64,000 nt of DNA, from positions 868,001 to 932,000 of the forward strand of contig NZ_JARDUA010000001.1 in the NCBI RefSeq assembly GCF_029360645.1, given 5' to 3'. The notes beneath the pieces were generated by a model. It searched no databases. It saw nothing but the letters and a program-made list of their open reading frames with translations, and was not told the origin of the DNA. Below are positions 52,031 to 61,438 of this stretch, in pieces. Numbering within the stretch: position 1 is the first letter of the stretch; the number at the start of each line of letters is the position of its first letter. The DNA is from Pontibacter litorisediminis (GTDB lineage: Bacteria; Bacteroidota; Bacteroidia; Cytophagales; Hymenobacteraceae). The position numbers were made by a program, and so were the translations under genes.

Positions 52031-53521
52031 ATGAAGCTATTGTTGACCGGGGCCAACGGCTATATTGGAAAGCGCCTGCTGCCTTTGCTGGTAGAGCAGC
52101 AGCACGAGGTAGTGTGCCTGGTGCGCGACCCGCGCCGCTTCGTGCTGCCTGACACGCTGCAAGACAAGGTACAGGTGGTGCAGGGGGACCTGCTGCAGCC
52201 GGATGGGCTCACGCACCTGCCCACAGACATTGACGCCGCCTACTACCTGGTGCACTCCATGGGCTCAGGCAACAGCGACTTTTCCGCTGCTGAGCGCACG
52301 GCGGCACAGTGCTTCACCGCTTACCTTAACACCACCACTGCCCGGCAGCTCGTCTACCTCAGCGGCATCTCCAACGATAAAGTTCTTTCGAAACACCTGG
52401 CCTCCAGGCGGCATGTGGAAGATGTGCTGGCTACGGCACAGGCAAAACTAACAGTTCTCCGGGCAGCCATTATCATCGGCTCCGGCAGCGCCTCCTTCGA
52501 GATCATCCGCGATTTGGTGGAGAAACTGCCAGTGATGATCACCCCCCGATGGCTAAACTCCCGCTGCCAGCCCATTGCCATCCGCGACGTGCTGTTTTAC
52601 CTGACTGCGGTGCTGGGGCGAACAGAATGCTACAGCAGGCGCTTTGAGATCGGCGGCCCCGATGTGCTCACCTATAGGGACATGCTCCTGAGGCTGACTA
52701 AGGCACGTCACCTGAAACGCTACATCATCACCTTGCCCGTGCTTACCCCCCGCCTCTCCTCCTACTGGCTATACTTTGTGACCAGCACCAACTACACGCT
52801 GGCGCAAAGCCTGGTGGACAGCCTGCGGAACGACGCCGTGGTACAGGACACAAGTATACAGGAGCTGCTACCGCACCACTGCCTGCCGTACGAGCAAGCG
52901 GTGCACCTGGCCTACAGCAAAATAGAGCAGAACTCTGTCGTCTCGAGCTGGAAGGACGCGCTTGTGAGCGGCACCATGCCCCTCAACTACATGGATTTTG
53001 TACAGGTACCCGAGCATGGCGTGCTCACGGACAAACAGCGCCTGAGATTTGACCGCGACCCGGAGGAGGTGCTGGCCAACATCTGGAGCATAGGCGGGGA
53101 GCGCGGCTGGTATAAGACCGACTTCCTGTGGCGGCTCCGGGGGCTGTTGGACAAACTAGTGGGCGGCGTAGGCCTGCGGCGCGGCCGCCGTAGCCCCACA
53201 GAAGTAAGGGCCGGCGATACCATAGACTTCTGGCGGGTGCTGCTGGCCGACAGGCAAAGCAGGCGCCTGTTGCTCTACGCCGAAATGAAGCTGCCTGGCG
53301 AGGCCTGGCTGCAATTCAGGATTTGTGAGGAAGCCGACGGCACTTACCTGGAGCAGCTGGCGGCCTTCCGCCCGCACGGTTTGCTGGGGCGCCTCTACTG
53401 GTACGCTGTGCTGCCATTCCACTTCATCATCTTCGGCGGAATGGCCCGGAACATCGTCCGCTACAGGGCTGGCACGCCAAAAGAGGATCAACAGCAGCTG
53501 CAGCTTCAAAAATCAAAATAA
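52031..53521 (+). CDS. NAD(P)-binding SDR-like protein with C-terminal DUF2867
   Basis: The 496-residue protein starts with an extended-SDR Rossmann domain (MKLLLTGANGYIGKRLLPLL, TGANGYIG) and continues with a DUF2867 domain (about 320-480, WSIGGERGWYKTDFLWRLRG and a closing IFGGMARNIVRY). It resembles the YbjT-type proteins, and the LVYLSGISN region stands where the SDR Ser/Tyr would be, so catalysis as a dehydrogenase is not certain. The role is unknown. Two TATACTT-family words lie inside it. Confidence 0.86.
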   Translation: MKLLLTGANGYIGKRLLPLLVEQQHEVVCLVRDPRRFVLPDTLQDKVQVVQGDLLQPDGLTHLPTDIDAAYYLVHSMGSGNSDFSAAERTAAQCFTAYLNTTTARQLVYLSGISNDKVLSKHLASRRHVEDVLATAQAKLTVLRAAIIIGSGSASFEIIRDLVEKLPVMITPRWLNSRCQPIAIRDVLFYLTAVLGRTECYSRRFEIGGPDVLTYRDMLLRLTKARHLKRYIITLPVLTPRLSSYWLYFVTSTNYTLAQSLVDSLRNDAVVQDTSIQELLPHHCLPYEQAVHLAYSKIEQNSVVSSWKDALVSGTMPLNYMDFVQVPEHGVLTDKQRLRFDRDPEEVLANIWSIGGERGWYKTDFLWRLRGLLDKLVGGVGLRRGRRSPTEVRAGDTIDFWRVLLADRQSRRLLLYAEMKLPGEAWLQFRICEEADGTYLEQLAAFRPHGLLGRLYWYAVLPFHFIIFGGMARNIVRYRAGTPKEDQQQLQLQKSK

Positions 53522-53640
53522 GGTGCAAACTATAGCCTCTATAGTATAAAACTAAAAGGATTGCCCTAAGTATACTTCAATATCTTTTAGCAGCTATGTT
53601 TTTTTATTTGACCCGAGTTTTTTCGCAACCTTTAGATTTA

Positions 53641-53671
53641 TTTCCTGCCCTGTAAAATATAATTAACTTTG
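53641..53671 (+). promoter_or_regulatory. Promoter of purC
   Basis: TAACTTTG (53664-53671) is a full TAnnTTTG match with TTTC (53641-53644) 19 bp upstream. It overlaps the in-frame TTG at 53669 and fixes the start at the ATG at 53696. Confidence 0.65.
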
Positions 53672-53695
53672 CTTGCCTATAACGATACTGATTTA

Positions 53696-54643
53696 ATGGA
53701 GGCCATTAAAGAAACTAACTTCTCCTTTGCCGGCCAGACCGGATTTTATAGGGGCAAAGTACGCGACGTATACTATTTCGAAGGCAGGTTGGCCGTAGTT
53801 GCCACCGACCGTATTTCTGCTTTCGATGTGGTGCTGCCACGCGCCATTCCTTACAAAGGCCAGGTGCTGAACCAGATTGCCAGCCTAAACCTGGAAGCCA
53901 CTGCTGATGTGGTGCCGAACTGGGTCCTAAGCACCCCAGACCCTAACGTGACCATCGGGTACCACTGTGAGCCATTTAAGGTGGAGATGGTGATACGCGG
54001 TTACCTGGCAGGCCATGCCTGGCGGGAGTATAAGGCTGGCAGGCGCACGGTTTGTGGGGTGGATCTTCCGGAGGGCCTCCGCGAGAACGATAAGCTGCCT
54101 GAGCCCATTATCACCCCTACCACCAAAGCCAGCGAAGGCCACGACGAGGACATCTCGCGGGAGGAAATTTTGGCAAAAGGCATCGTGTCGGAGCAAGATT
54201 ACCTGATATTAGAGCGTTATACCCGCACCCTGTTTGCGCGGGGAACCGAGCTGGCCCGCCAGCGCGGCCTGATACTGGTAGACACCAAGTATGAGTTTGG
54301 CAAGCACGACGGCCAGGTTTACCTGATCGACGAGATTCACACCCCGGACTCCTCCCGCTACTTCTATAGCGAGGGCTACGAGGAGCGGCAGCGGAAAGGT
54401 GAGCCACAACGCCAGCTCTCGAAAGAGTTTGTGCGCCAATGGCTTATCCAAAACGGTTTTCAGGGCAAAGATGGCCAGCAGGTGCCGGAAATGACCGATG
54501 AGGTTGTTAAAAACATATCGGAGCGCTATATAGAGCTCTATGAGGTCTTCACGGGCGAAAAGTTCCTGAGAGAAGACTACAACTCAGTGTTTGAACGCAT
54601 TGAGAAACACATTAATGACAATATTTTTACTACCAAAAATTAA
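53696..54643 (+). CDS. purC: SAICAR synthase (phosphoribosylaminoimidazolesuccinocarboxamide synthase)
   Basis: The 315-residue enzyme joins CAIR and aspartate using ATP in de novo purine synthesis. Motifs are [38 protein letters not shown] (in parts) at the N-terminus, [30 protein letters not shown] and [14 protein letters not shown]. The length (about 310) is that of the long eukaryote-like PurC found in Bacteroidota rather than the 237-residue E. coli form. A STAS protein gene follows 54 bp downstream. Confidence 0.97.
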   Translation: MEAIKETNFSFAGQTGFYRGKVRDVYYFEGRLAVVATDRISAFDVVLPRAIPYKGQVLNQIASLNLEATADVVPNWVLSTPDPNVTIGYHCEPFKVEMVIRGYLAGHAWREYKAGRRTVCGVDLPEGLRENDKLPEPIITPTTKASEGHDEDISREEILAKGIVSEQDYLILERYTRTLFARGTELARQRGLILVDTKYEFGKHDGQVYLIDEIHTPDSSRYFYSEGYEERQRKGEPQRQLSKEFVRQWLIQNGFQGKDGQQVPEMTDEVVKNISERYIELYEVFTGEKFLREDYNSVFERIEKHINDNIFTTKN

Positions 54644-54697
54644 GTTTGTTAAAGTAGATTTTGGTACATTCGCATTTAAATCCTTTACTGGTTGACC

Positions 54698-55075
54698 ATG
54701 AAGTACACGATAGATAAGAAAGAAAACTACACGATTATCACGATTGATGAGAAGAAGTTGGATACTTCGATCGCACCAGACCTCAAGTCTGAGTTCGTGA
54801 AATTGAATGCCGAAGGGATCAACAACCTGATTCTTGACCTGAACGAAGTAAAATATACAGACTCCTCCGGCCTTAGCTCTATCCTGATCGCTAACCGCCT
54901 TTGCAACTCGTCAAACGGCCTTCTGATCCTGACAGGGTTGCAGGACCACGTGATGAAGCTGATCTCGATCTCTAAGCTAGAGTCCGTACTGAACATTCTG
55001 CCAACTGTTGAAGAGGCCATCGACCGTGTGTTTCTGCACGAGATAGAGCAGGATCTGACTAACAAGGAAGACTAA
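54698..55075 (+). CDS. STAS-domain anti-sigma factor antagonist-like protein
   Basis: The 125-residue protein is a single STAS domain with the regulatory Ser in VKYTDSSGLSSIL. SpoIIAA-type STAS proteins bind partner kinases in their dephosphorylated state. No anti-sigma kinase or phosphatase gene is nearby. It lies directly before rnz (14-bp gap), an arrangement I recall as frequent in Bacteroidota, so the pair is likely cotranscribed. Start at ATG; a TTG two codons earlier is in frame. Confidence 0.9.
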   Translation: MKYTIDKKENYTIITIDEKKLDTSIAPDLKSEFVKLNAEGINNLILDLNEVKYTDSSGLSSILIANRLCNSSNGLLILTGLQDHVMKLISISKLESVLNILPTVEEAIDRVFLHEIEQDLTNKED

Positions 55076-55089
55076 CAAAATACGCCGTA

Positions 55090-56007
55090 GTGGATTTCGA
55101 ACTCAGGATTCTTGGTAGTTCGTCGGCCACCCCTTCGGCAAACAGGCACCATACCGCCCAGGTACTTACACTTGGTAATCAGCACCACCTGATTGATTGC
55201 GGTGAAGGCACACAAATGCAGCTGATGCTTTACAAGATAAAGCATCAGCGCATTTGTAACATCTACATCAGCCACCTGCACGGCGACCACTACTTTGGGC
55301 TGGCAGGGCTTCTCTCCACCATGCATTTGCAGGGCCGCCAGGCACCGCTGCACCTCTTCGGCCCTCCCGGCCTTTCTGAGATCCTCAGCCTTCAATTCAA
55401 GTACTCCGGCACCAACCTTAACTTCCGTCTTGTCTTCCATGAGCTGGACACGACTGGCTATAAGAAAATATTTGAGGACAAAGCCATTACCGTGCACACC
55501 ATCCCCATGGAGCACCGGGTGCCTTGCTGCGGCTTCCTGTTCCGCGAAAAGCAGAAGCCGCGCCCCCTCATCAAAGAGAAGCTGCCGGACTTTCTGCGCC
55601 CGCCGCAGCTGGTGCGCCTGAAGTGGGGCGAAGACGTGAGGGACGAAGCCGGAAACATCCTGGTGCACAACAGCGAGGTAACGCTGGAGCCCAAACGCAG
55701 CCGCAGCTACGCCTACTGCTCCGACAGCCGTTATAAGCCATCCCTGCTGCCCTACCTGCAACACGTGGACCTGCTCTACCACGAGGCCACCTTTACTAAC
55801 GAGCTGCGCGAACGCGCGGAGTATACCTACCACAGCACAGCCCAGCAGGCTGCTGAGCTGGCCGCTGCTGCCCAGGTGCGCCAATTGCTTATCGGGCACT
55901 TCTCGGTGCGCTACAAGGACCTGACGCCGTTGTTGCAGGAGGCCCGGGAGGTTTTTGCGGCGACCGAGCTGGCTACCGAAGGAAGCATCTTTGCGGTGCG
56001 GGAGTAG
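55090..56007 (+). CDS. rnz: Ribonuclease Z
   Basis: The 305-residue metallo-beta-lactamase-fold nuclease removes the 3' trailer from pre-tRNA. The zinc motif is SHLHGDHYFG (His62, His64, Asp66, His67), with LIDCGEGTQMQ before it and the AYCSDSRY and GHFSVRYKDL regions near the C-terminus that supply further ligands. The start is GTG at 55090 (MDFELRILGS), which fits the family N-terminus; no ATG is near. Confidence 0.96.
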   Translation: MDFELRILGSSSATPSANRHHTAQVLTLGNQHHLIDCGEGTQMQLMLYKIKHQRICNIYISHLHGDHYFGLAGLLSTMHLQGRQAPLHLFGPPGLSEILSLQFKYSGTNLNFRLVFHELDTTGYKKIFEDKAITVHTIPMEHRVPCCGFLFREKQKPRPLIKEKLPDFLRPPQLVRLKWGEDVRDEAGNILVHNSEVTLEPKRSRSYAYCSDSRYKPSLLPYLQHVDLLYHEATFTNELRERAEYTYHSTAQQAAELAAAAQVRQLLIGHFSVRYKDLTPLLQEAREVFAATELATEGSIFAVRE

Positions 56008-56057
56008 CACAGGCATACCTCCTTGCCTTCCCTCTCAGAAGTATAGCGGAAGATTGC

Positions 56058-56065
56058 TATATTTG
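56058..56065 (+). promoter_or_regulatory. -7 promoter element of the queuosine-precursor transporter gene
   Basis: TATATTTG is a full TAnnTTTG match 66 bp before the start; no good -33 box is seen. Confidence 0.4.
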
Positions 56066-56130
56066 AGCCCGATTTTCCGCTTCAACAGCGCCCCATACCT
56101 TGTTTGCCAAACCTTAAGCTTTGCCACAGC

Positions 56131-56928
56131 ATGCCGCAACCCGTTAAAACTACACAAGAGCAAAAGCGCACCAACCTCTTTCTGGTGCTAAGCGGCATCT
56201 TTATCTCCAATGCCTTGCTGGCAGAGCTGATCGGGGTGAAGATTTTCTCGGGTGAGGCGCTTTTTGGCCTGCCGGGTGCCCAAATCCCAATCGGAGGCGA
56301 GAAGCTGGACTTTAACCTGACAGCGGGTGTCATTATCTGGCCGATCGTGTTTGTTACCACCGACATCATCAACGAATATTTCGGCAAGGCTGGCGTAAAG
56401 AAGATAAGTGTTCTCACTGTCGTACTCATACTCTATGCCTTCCTGGTCATCACGGCAGTTACAGGCCTGCCGCCCGCGCAGTTCTGGCTCGATGTGAACA
56501 GCACCGACGCACAGGGCAACCCTTTTGACATCAACTACGCCTACAACAGTGTTTACCGCCAGGGCCTGGGCATCATACTTGGCTCGGTGGCCGCCTTCCT
56601 GCTCTCACAGTTCCTGGATGCCACCGTGTTCCACTGGCTGCGCCGCTTCACCGGCAGCAGCAAGATCTGGCTCCGCGCCACCGGCTCTACCCTTGTCTCC
56701 CAGATCATCGACTCGCTGGTGGTGCTGTTTGTGGCTTTCTTCGTGTTTGGCAACTGGAGCATGAAGCAGGTGCTATCTGTGGCGCTCATCAACTACATCT
56801 ACAAATTCAGTGTCGCGATTCTGCTTACCCCCCTCCTGTACCTGGCCCACTACCTGATTGACGGCTACTTAGGGGAGCGCTATGCAGAGCAGCAGATTGA
56901 GGAAGCGGCCCTGGAGAGCGAAGGCTAG
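56131..56928 (+). CDS. Queuosine-precursor transporter (YhhQ/DUF165 family)
   Basis: The 265-residue inner-membrane protein has about six helices. Family motifs are LLAELIGVKIF near residue 30, WPIVFVTTDIINEYFGK near 80, and the conserved SQIIDSLVVLFVAF near 195 with DATVFHWLRR before it. Members take up preQ0 or preQ1 for tRNA modification. The ATG at 56131 is preferred to a TTG at 56104. Confidence 0.93.
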   Translation: MPQPVKTTQEQKRTNLFLVLSGIFISNALLAELIGVKIFSGEALFGLPGAQIPIGGEKLDFNLTAGVIIWPIVFVTTDIINEYFGKAGVKKISVLTVVLILYAFLVITAVTGLPPAQFWLDVNSTDAQGNPFDINYAYNSVYRQGLGIILGSVAAFLLSQFLDATVFHWLRRFTGSSKIWLRATGSTLVSQIIDSLVVLFVAFFVFGNWSMKQVLSVALINYIYKFSVAILLTPLLYLAHYLIDGYLGERYAEQQIEEAALESEG

Positions 56929-57006
56929 AACACTTTTTACAGCCTGATTGACAGCAAATTAAAGTCGCAACAACTTTTTTACTTGCATTTATACGTGCAG
57001 TGCCCT

Positions 57007-57014
57007 TACCTTTG
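57007..57014 (+). promoter_or_regulatory. -7 element driving the EamA leader and gene
   Basis: TACCTTTG is a full match to TAnnTTTG, with CTTG at 56982-56985, a loose -33 box at 21 bp. It predicts a transcript start near 57021 and a 5' leader of about 160 nt before the EamA gene. Confidence 0.5.
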
Positions 57015-57033
57015 TAGTCTTGCAAAATAGAAA

Positions 57034-57096
57034 ATGCCTGCACATTTAGCACATACTCAGATTTTCATCACAGGCTACGAGCTGCACGACCTGTAA
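57034..57096 (+). CDS. Candidate leader peptide upstream of the EamA permease
   Basis: An ATG codon just after the predicted transcript start opens a 20-codon frame (begins MPAHLAHTQ, ends GYELHDL) that stops with TAA immediately before the first of two competing hairpins. His codons occur three times and Leu three times. Translation has not been shown; this is a call from position and structure only. Confidence 0.3.
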   Translation: MPAHLAHTQIFITGYELHDL

Positions 57097-57150
57097 CAGC
57101 TCCCCATTCTCTTTTGGGGCTGCACCGGCCCCTCCTTTGCTATTTTTTGG
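57079..57150 (+). promoter_or_regulatory. Candidate transcription attenuator of the EamA gene
   Basis: Three mutually exclusive stems are visible. Segment 1 GAGCTG (57079-57084, inside the leader frame) pairs with segment 2 CAGCTC (57097-57102). Segment 2, read as CAG..CCCC (57097-57105), pairs with segment 3 GGGGCTG (57116-57122). Segment 3 GGGGC (57116-57120) pairs with segment 4 GCCCC (57128-57132), which is followed after a few bases by CTATTTTTT. This is the 1-2, 2-3, 3-4 order of classical amino-acid attenuators. The stems are short and could be coincidental. Confidence 0.35.
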
Positions 57151-57181
57151 TTGATTGATTTTTTAGACTGGAGGGACACGT

Positions 57182-58093
57182 ATGTTCAGAGGAGTCGCCT
57201 TGGTTTTTTTGGGCGCATGCAGTTTTGGGGTATTATCTACTTTTGTTAAGCTAGCCTACAAGGAAGGTTTTAACCTGGGTGAAGTAACGGGCACGCAGGT
57301 TTTTTTTGGGTTGATTATTCTTTGGACCATCGTGTTGTTGCGAACGCTGCTGAGCAGCAAGAGCAACGGCACGTCGTTCAGGGAAGCCCTGAAACTGGTG
57401 GCCATGGGTACCAGCACCGGCCTTGTCAGCATTTTCTACTACAAATGCGTGCAAACCGTTCCGGCCTCTATCGCCATCCTGCTGCTGATGCAGTTCACCT
57501 GGATGAGCCTGCTGCTGGAATCTATCATAAAGCGCAAGCTGCCCAGCCCTTTTCAGTTAGCCATGGTGGCGCTTATACTTACCGGCACGGCGCTGGCAGG
57601 CCGTCTTATATCCGAGAGCATTCCTACCTTTGATGTGGCTGGCATCGTGTATGGCCTCCTGGCTGCTTTGTGCTATACTTTCTTTTTGATGATCAACGGC
57701 TCGGTTGGCAACGCGCTGCACCCCACCACGAAGAGCGCACTTTTACTTACAGGGGCCGCTGTACTGGTGCTGAGCATCTTTCCGCCAGCTTTCCTGGTAA
57801 ATGGCGCCCTGTTCAACGGCCTGCTAAAATGGGGGGTGGTCCTGGCGCTGTTCGGCACCGTTATACCGCCGCTGTTTTATGCCTACGGTATCCCTAAAAC
57901 AGGGCTAGGGTTGAGCGCTATACTTAGCGCCGCTGAGTTGCCGGTGGCAGTGCTGATGTCGAGCCTGGTGCTGCAGGAGGAGGTGTGGGCAGTGCAATGG
58001 CTGGGTGTGGCGCTGATCTTGTTGGCTATCGTGCTGTCCAACATCAGCTCTGTGAAGCAGAAGAAACGGGAGCAAGTGCTGGCAGCTTCTTAA
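57182..58093 (+). CDS. EamA-family (DMT) transporter
   Basis: The 303-residue inner-membrane protein has ten hydrophobic helices in two EamA repeats (about 1-135 and 148-290; GACSFGVLSTFVKLAY opens the first, SAAELPVAVLMSSLVLQEE marks the second). DMT permeases export amino acids or other metabolites; the substrate here is unknown. It has an unusually long, structured 5' leader. A terminator follows. Confidence 0.92.
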   Translation: MFRGVALVFLGACSFGVLSTFVKLAYKEGFNLGEVTGTQVFFGLIILWTIVLLRTLLSSKSNGTSFREALKLVAMGTSTGLVSIFYYKCVQTVPASIAILLLMQFTWMSLLLESIIKRKLPSPFQLAMVALILTGTALAGRLISESIPTFDVAGIVYGLLAALCYTFFLMINGSVGNALHPTTKSALLLTGAAVLVLSIFPPAFLVNGALFNGLLKWGVVLALFGTVIPPLFYAYGIPKTGLGLSAILSAAELPVAVLMSSLVLQEEVWAVQWLGVALILLAIVLSNISSVKQKKREQVLAAS

Positions 58094-58120
58094 AGATTTT
58101 TGTTGATGGTTAATGACAGA

Positions 58121-58158
58121 CGGGTCAGGTGAAGCTTTTTGCAGTGCCTGACCCTTTC
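58121..58158 (+). terminator. Rho-independent terminator after the EamA gene
   Basis: GGGTCAGG (58122-58129) pairs with CCTGACCC (58147-58154) and runs into TTTCTG. The rest of the gap to 58393 holds no gene that I can support. Confidence 0.8.
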
Positions 58159-58393
58159 TGTTGCTGGTGGGGTAAAGTGCTTTGCGTTCCTGCCCAGATG
58201 CCGCCTCCCTTCCCTCTCCCCTAGCCACACCTCCAATGCCTCTGCCTCTTGAGCGCCTGTTAGGGCATAAAGCTGCTCCTGCAGCCGCAACAAAGGCCAC
58301 AAGAACAATAATTGCGGGTATATGGCAGTTTAAATTGAAAAACAACGCCAATTCAGCATAGAGACTGGTACGTTTTCTTTTGATACACACCGA

Positions 58394-58960
58394 ATGAAAA
58401 AACCGCACCTTATGAGAACAATCATCGCCTTCTTCGTCTTATTCTCCCTTACCCTTGGCCTGCAGCAGGCGCAGGCCCAATCCGGCAAAAGTTACCAGGA
58501 GTGGCTGAAGGAAAGCCGGTCTAAAAGCAAAACAACGGCTAAAAAAACCAGCGCCAAGGGCAAAACGGCCGCGGCCGCTGCCACAGCTAAAGAAGAAGCC
58601 CCTGTTATGGCCCCACCAGTCGGTACTTTCAGGGGCACGTTTGCCTGCGCCGACTGCAAGGGCATACGCACCGAGTTAATCCTGTCCGGCAGCCCCAAAG
58701 ACGCTAACCGCTCGTTCACGATGCGGCAGATGTACGTGGGCAAAGCTACCGATAAAAACATCGTTTCAGGAAGCGGCAAGTGGTTTCTGGCCAAAGGGAA
58801 CAAGCAGAACCCGGACGCCGTGATCCTGCAGCTCGTCCCCACCGACGGCGACCTGGACCTGATGTACTTCCTTCAGATGAGCGAAAGCGAGGTGAAGCTA
58901 CTCAACAACCGGCAAGAAGAAATAAGCGACTCCAAGGACTACTCGCTCCGCAAACTTTAG
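58394..58960 (+). CDS. NlpE-domain periplasmic protein
   Basis: The 188-residue protein has a signal peptide (about 1-29, QAQAQSG; no lipobox Cys, unlike E. coli NlpE), a Lys/Ala/Ser/Thr-rich linker (about 38-72) and an NlpE-like beta-barrel domain (about 75-188) with the CxxC pair in FACADCKGIRTELIL. In NlpE the matching motif is part of the copper and envelope stress sensing region. Function here is inferred from the domain only. Alternative start at Met7 (58412). Confidence 0.86.
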   Translation: MKKPHLMRTIIAFFVLFSLTLGLQQAQAQSGKSYQEWLKESRSKSKTTAKKTSAKGKTAAAAATAKEEAPVMAPPVGTFRGTFACADCKGIRTELILSGSPKDANRSFTMRQMYVGKATDKNIVSGSGKWFLAKGNKQNPDAVILQLVPTDGDLDLMYFLQMSESEVKLLNNRQEEISDSKDYSLRKL

Positions 58961-59047
58961 GCGGCACTGTGGAAATGTGGTAGCCGGGTTTCGGGTGTTT
59001 TCAGCATTTTACGTTATTTTGCGGTACAAACAAGAACACCCTAACCT

Positions 59048-60022
59048 ATGGCACGATATCTTACAGGCATCCAGAGCACGGGCCGCCCGCACCTGGGCAA
59101 CCTGCTGGGCGCTATTATTCCTGCAATCAAGTTTTCAGAAACCTCCGAACAGGAGGCCATGTATTTTATTGCCGACCTGCACTCCCTGACCACCATTCGC
59201 GATGCGGAGGTGCTGCGGCACAATACATACTCGGTGGCTGCGGCCTGGCTTGCCTTTGGTTTTGATACAGACAAGCACGTTTTCTACCGCCAGTCCGATG
59301 TGCCGATGGTAACAGAGCTGAGTTGGTACCTGAGCTGCTTCACGCCGTTCCCCATGCTGGCCAATGCCCACTCGTTTAAAGACAAGTCCGCGCGCCGCGG
59401 GTTGGCTGACGTGAACGCCGGCCTGTTTACCTACCCGGTACTCATGGCCGCCGACATCCTGATGTACGACGCCAACTTTGTGCCCGTGGGCAAGGACCAG
59501 GTACAGCACCTGGAGATCACCCGCGACATTGCCAGCTCCTTTAACCACGTCTACGGCGACACGTTCGTGCTGCCGGAGGCCAAGACCGACGAAACAGTGA
59601 TGACGGTTCCAGGCATCAACGGCGAGAAAATGAGCAAGTCGTACGGCAACATCATCGATATTTTTGAGGCGGACAAACCGCTGCGCAAGACGATCATGAG
59701 CATCGTGACGGACAGTACCCCGCTGGAGGAGCCTAAGAACCCGGAGGAGGACACTACCTTTAAGCTGTACAGCCTGCTGGCCTCGCCGGAGGAGGTAGAG
59801 AAAATGCGCCAGAATTACCTGGCCGGCGGCTATGGTTACGGCCACGCCAAACAAGCGCTTTACGAGCTCATCATCCGCCAATATGCCAAGGAGCGTGAGG
59901 TGTTTAACTACTACATGAACAACCTGCCGGAACTGGACAGGAAACTGAAGGAAGGAGCCGAAAAAGCGAAAGCCATAGCAACACCGGTTCTGCAGCGCGT
60001 GCGCCAGAGACTGGGTTATTAA
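59048..60022 (+). CDS. trpS: Tryptophanyl-tRNA synthetase
   Basis: The 324-residue class I enzyme charges tRNA-Trp. The HIGH-type motif is PHLGN (His15 in TGRPHLGNLLG) and KMSKS is at 194-198. Length and the ADILMYDANFVPVGKDQVQHLE stretch (in two parts) fit the bacterial TrpS family. It has its own terminator and no operon partner. Confidence 0.97.
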   Translation: MARYLTGIQSTGRPHLGNLLGAIIPAIKFSETSEQEAMYFIADLHSLTTIRDAEVLRHNTYSVAAAWLAFGFDTDKHVFYRQSDVPMVTELSWYLSCFTPFPMLANAHSFKDKSARRGLADVNAGLFTYPVLMAADILMYDANFVPVGKDQVQHLEITRDIASSFNHVYGDTFVLPEAKTDETVMTVPGINGEKMSKSYGNIIDIFEADKPLRKTIMSIVTDSTPLEEPKNPEEDTTFKLYSLLASPEEVEKMRQNYLAGGYGYGHAKQALYELIIRQYAKEREVFNYYMNNLPELDRKLKEGAEKAKAIATPVLQRVRQRLGY

Positions 60023-60059
60023 GCATAGCTGCAGGCTTCTTCGGGAGTCAATGCATAGG

Positions 60060-60095
60060 AGCGGCAGTTGGCCAAGGTCAGCTGCCGCTTTTTTT
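60060..60095 (+). terminator. Rho-independent terminator after trpS
   Basis: AGCGGCAG (60060-60067) pairs with CTGCCGCT (60082-60089), followed by seven T. Confidence 0.92.
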
Positions 60096-60196
60096 GTGTC
60101 CTCACACTGATTTACCCGTTCGCTTTAACATATCATGTAATATCTATATCTTAAGGCGGCAAACTATACTTAATTCCTACACCAGACCCTGAACGT

Positions 60197-61360
60197 ATGG
60201 CAAACGCAGTCGCAGCATCAGTACCTTTAACAAAAAAACGATCAGAACGCTACCTCTCGCTGGATGTGCTGCGGGGGCTCACCGTGGCGTTGATGGTGAT
60301 CGTGAACACCCCTGGCAGTTGGAGCACCATTTACCCGCCGCTCCGCCACGCCGCCTGGCACGGCTTTACGGTTACCGACCTGGTGTTCCCGGCCTTCCTG
60401 TTTGCGGTGGGCAATGCCATGAGCTTTAGCATGCGCAAGTTTGAGCTGCAGCCCGATAGCGTTTTCCTGAAGAAGGTGTTCAAGCGTACCGCCATTATCT
60501 TCCTGATCGGTCTGGGCATGCGGGCCTTTCCGTTCGTGGCCCATGCCGAGGGCGGAGGCCTTGAGGTGATAGACTTTACCGCCATCCGTGTGATGGGTGT
60601 GCTGCAGCGCATTGCCCTCGCCTACCTCATCGGCTCCCTGGTGGTGCATTACCTTAAAGCCAAAGGCGCCATCATCTTTAGTGCGGTGGTGCTGCTGGGT
60701 TATTGGGCTGTGCTGTACTTCTTCGGCGATCAGCCAGACCCGTACTCGCTGGAAGGAAACGCGGCCCTGAAGTTCGACCTGCTGTTCTTCTCCCCGGAGG
60801 TGCTGTACAAAGGCTACGGTATTCCGTTTGACCCCGAAGGGCTTCTGAGCACGTTACCGGCTGCCGTTAACGTGATTGCCGGTTATCTGGTGGGCATGGC
60901 CATCCAGCGCTACGGCAATAACCTGGGGACGGTGTTTAAGCTGAACCTGGCTGGGGCGGCCATCATTATCGTGGCGCTGCTGTGGGACATGGTTTTCCCG
61001 ATCAACAAAGCCCTCTGGACCAGCACTTATACGTTGCATACGGTGGGCCTGGTGATGCTGGTGCTTTCCACGCTGATGCTCCTGATCGAGGTGCTGCAGC
61101 TTAGAAAATGGACTTACTTTTTTGAGGTGTTCGGCAAGAACCCGCTCTTTATCTACGCCATGTCCATCATCATCATCAAAACCCTGAGCTTTATTAAGGT
61201 AGACGAGCAGACCCGCCTAAGCCGCTGGATTTACCAGAACTGGTTCCTGAGCTGGGGCGAGGGCGAGTTCGCCTCGTTGATGTTTGCGCTGGCTTATATG
61301 CTGGTGCACTGGCTCATGGGCTACCTCATGGACCGCAACCGGATTTATGTAAAAGTATAA
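60197..61360 (+). CDS. NagX/HGSNAT-like membrane acyltransferase (DUF5009)
   Basis: The 387-residue protein has about ten hydrophobic helices and the family opening RYLSLDVLRGLTVALMVIVN followed by HAAWHGFTVTDLVFPAFLF. The conserved His of this motif (about residue 55) is the one proposed to accept acetyl in human heparan-alpha-glucosaminide N-acetyltransferase. Bacterial members may acetylate amino sugars of cell-wall or glycan turnover. No sugar-recycling neighbours are present. Confidence 0.92.
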   Translation: MANAVAASVPLTKKRSERYLSLDVLRGLTVALMVIVNTPGSWSTIYPPLRHAAWHGFTVTDLVFPAFLFAVGNAMSFSMRKFELQPDSVFLKKVFKRTAIIFLIGLGMRAFPFVAHAEGGGLEVIDFTAIRVMGVLQRIALAYLIGSLVVHYLKAKGAIIFSAVVLLGYWAVLYFFGDQPDPYSLEGNAALKFDLLFFSPEVLYKGYGIPFDPEGLLSTLPAAVNVIAGYLVGMAIQRYGNNLGTVFKLNLAGAAIIIVALLWDMVFPINKALWTSTYTLHTVGLVMLVLSTLMLLIEVLQLRKWTYFFEVFGKNPLFIYAMSIIIIKTLSFIKVDEQTRLSRWIYQNWFLSWGEGEFASLMFALAYMLVHWLMGYLMDRNRIYVKV

Positions 61361-61377
61361 ATGAGGTACTTCCGGTA

Positions 61378-61421
61378 AAGCAAGAGGGCCTGCCACACGA
61401 AAGTGGCAGGCCCTCTTGCTT
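61378..61421. terminator. Bidirectional terminator, 19-bp perfect stem
   Basis: Positions 61378-61396 are perfectly complementary to 61403-61421 around a 6-nt loop (ACGAAA), between the convergent acyltransferase and EF-hand genes. There is no long T run, so its efficiency is uncertain. Confidence 0.8.
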
Positions 61422-61438
61422 ATGGTCTGTAACAAGGC

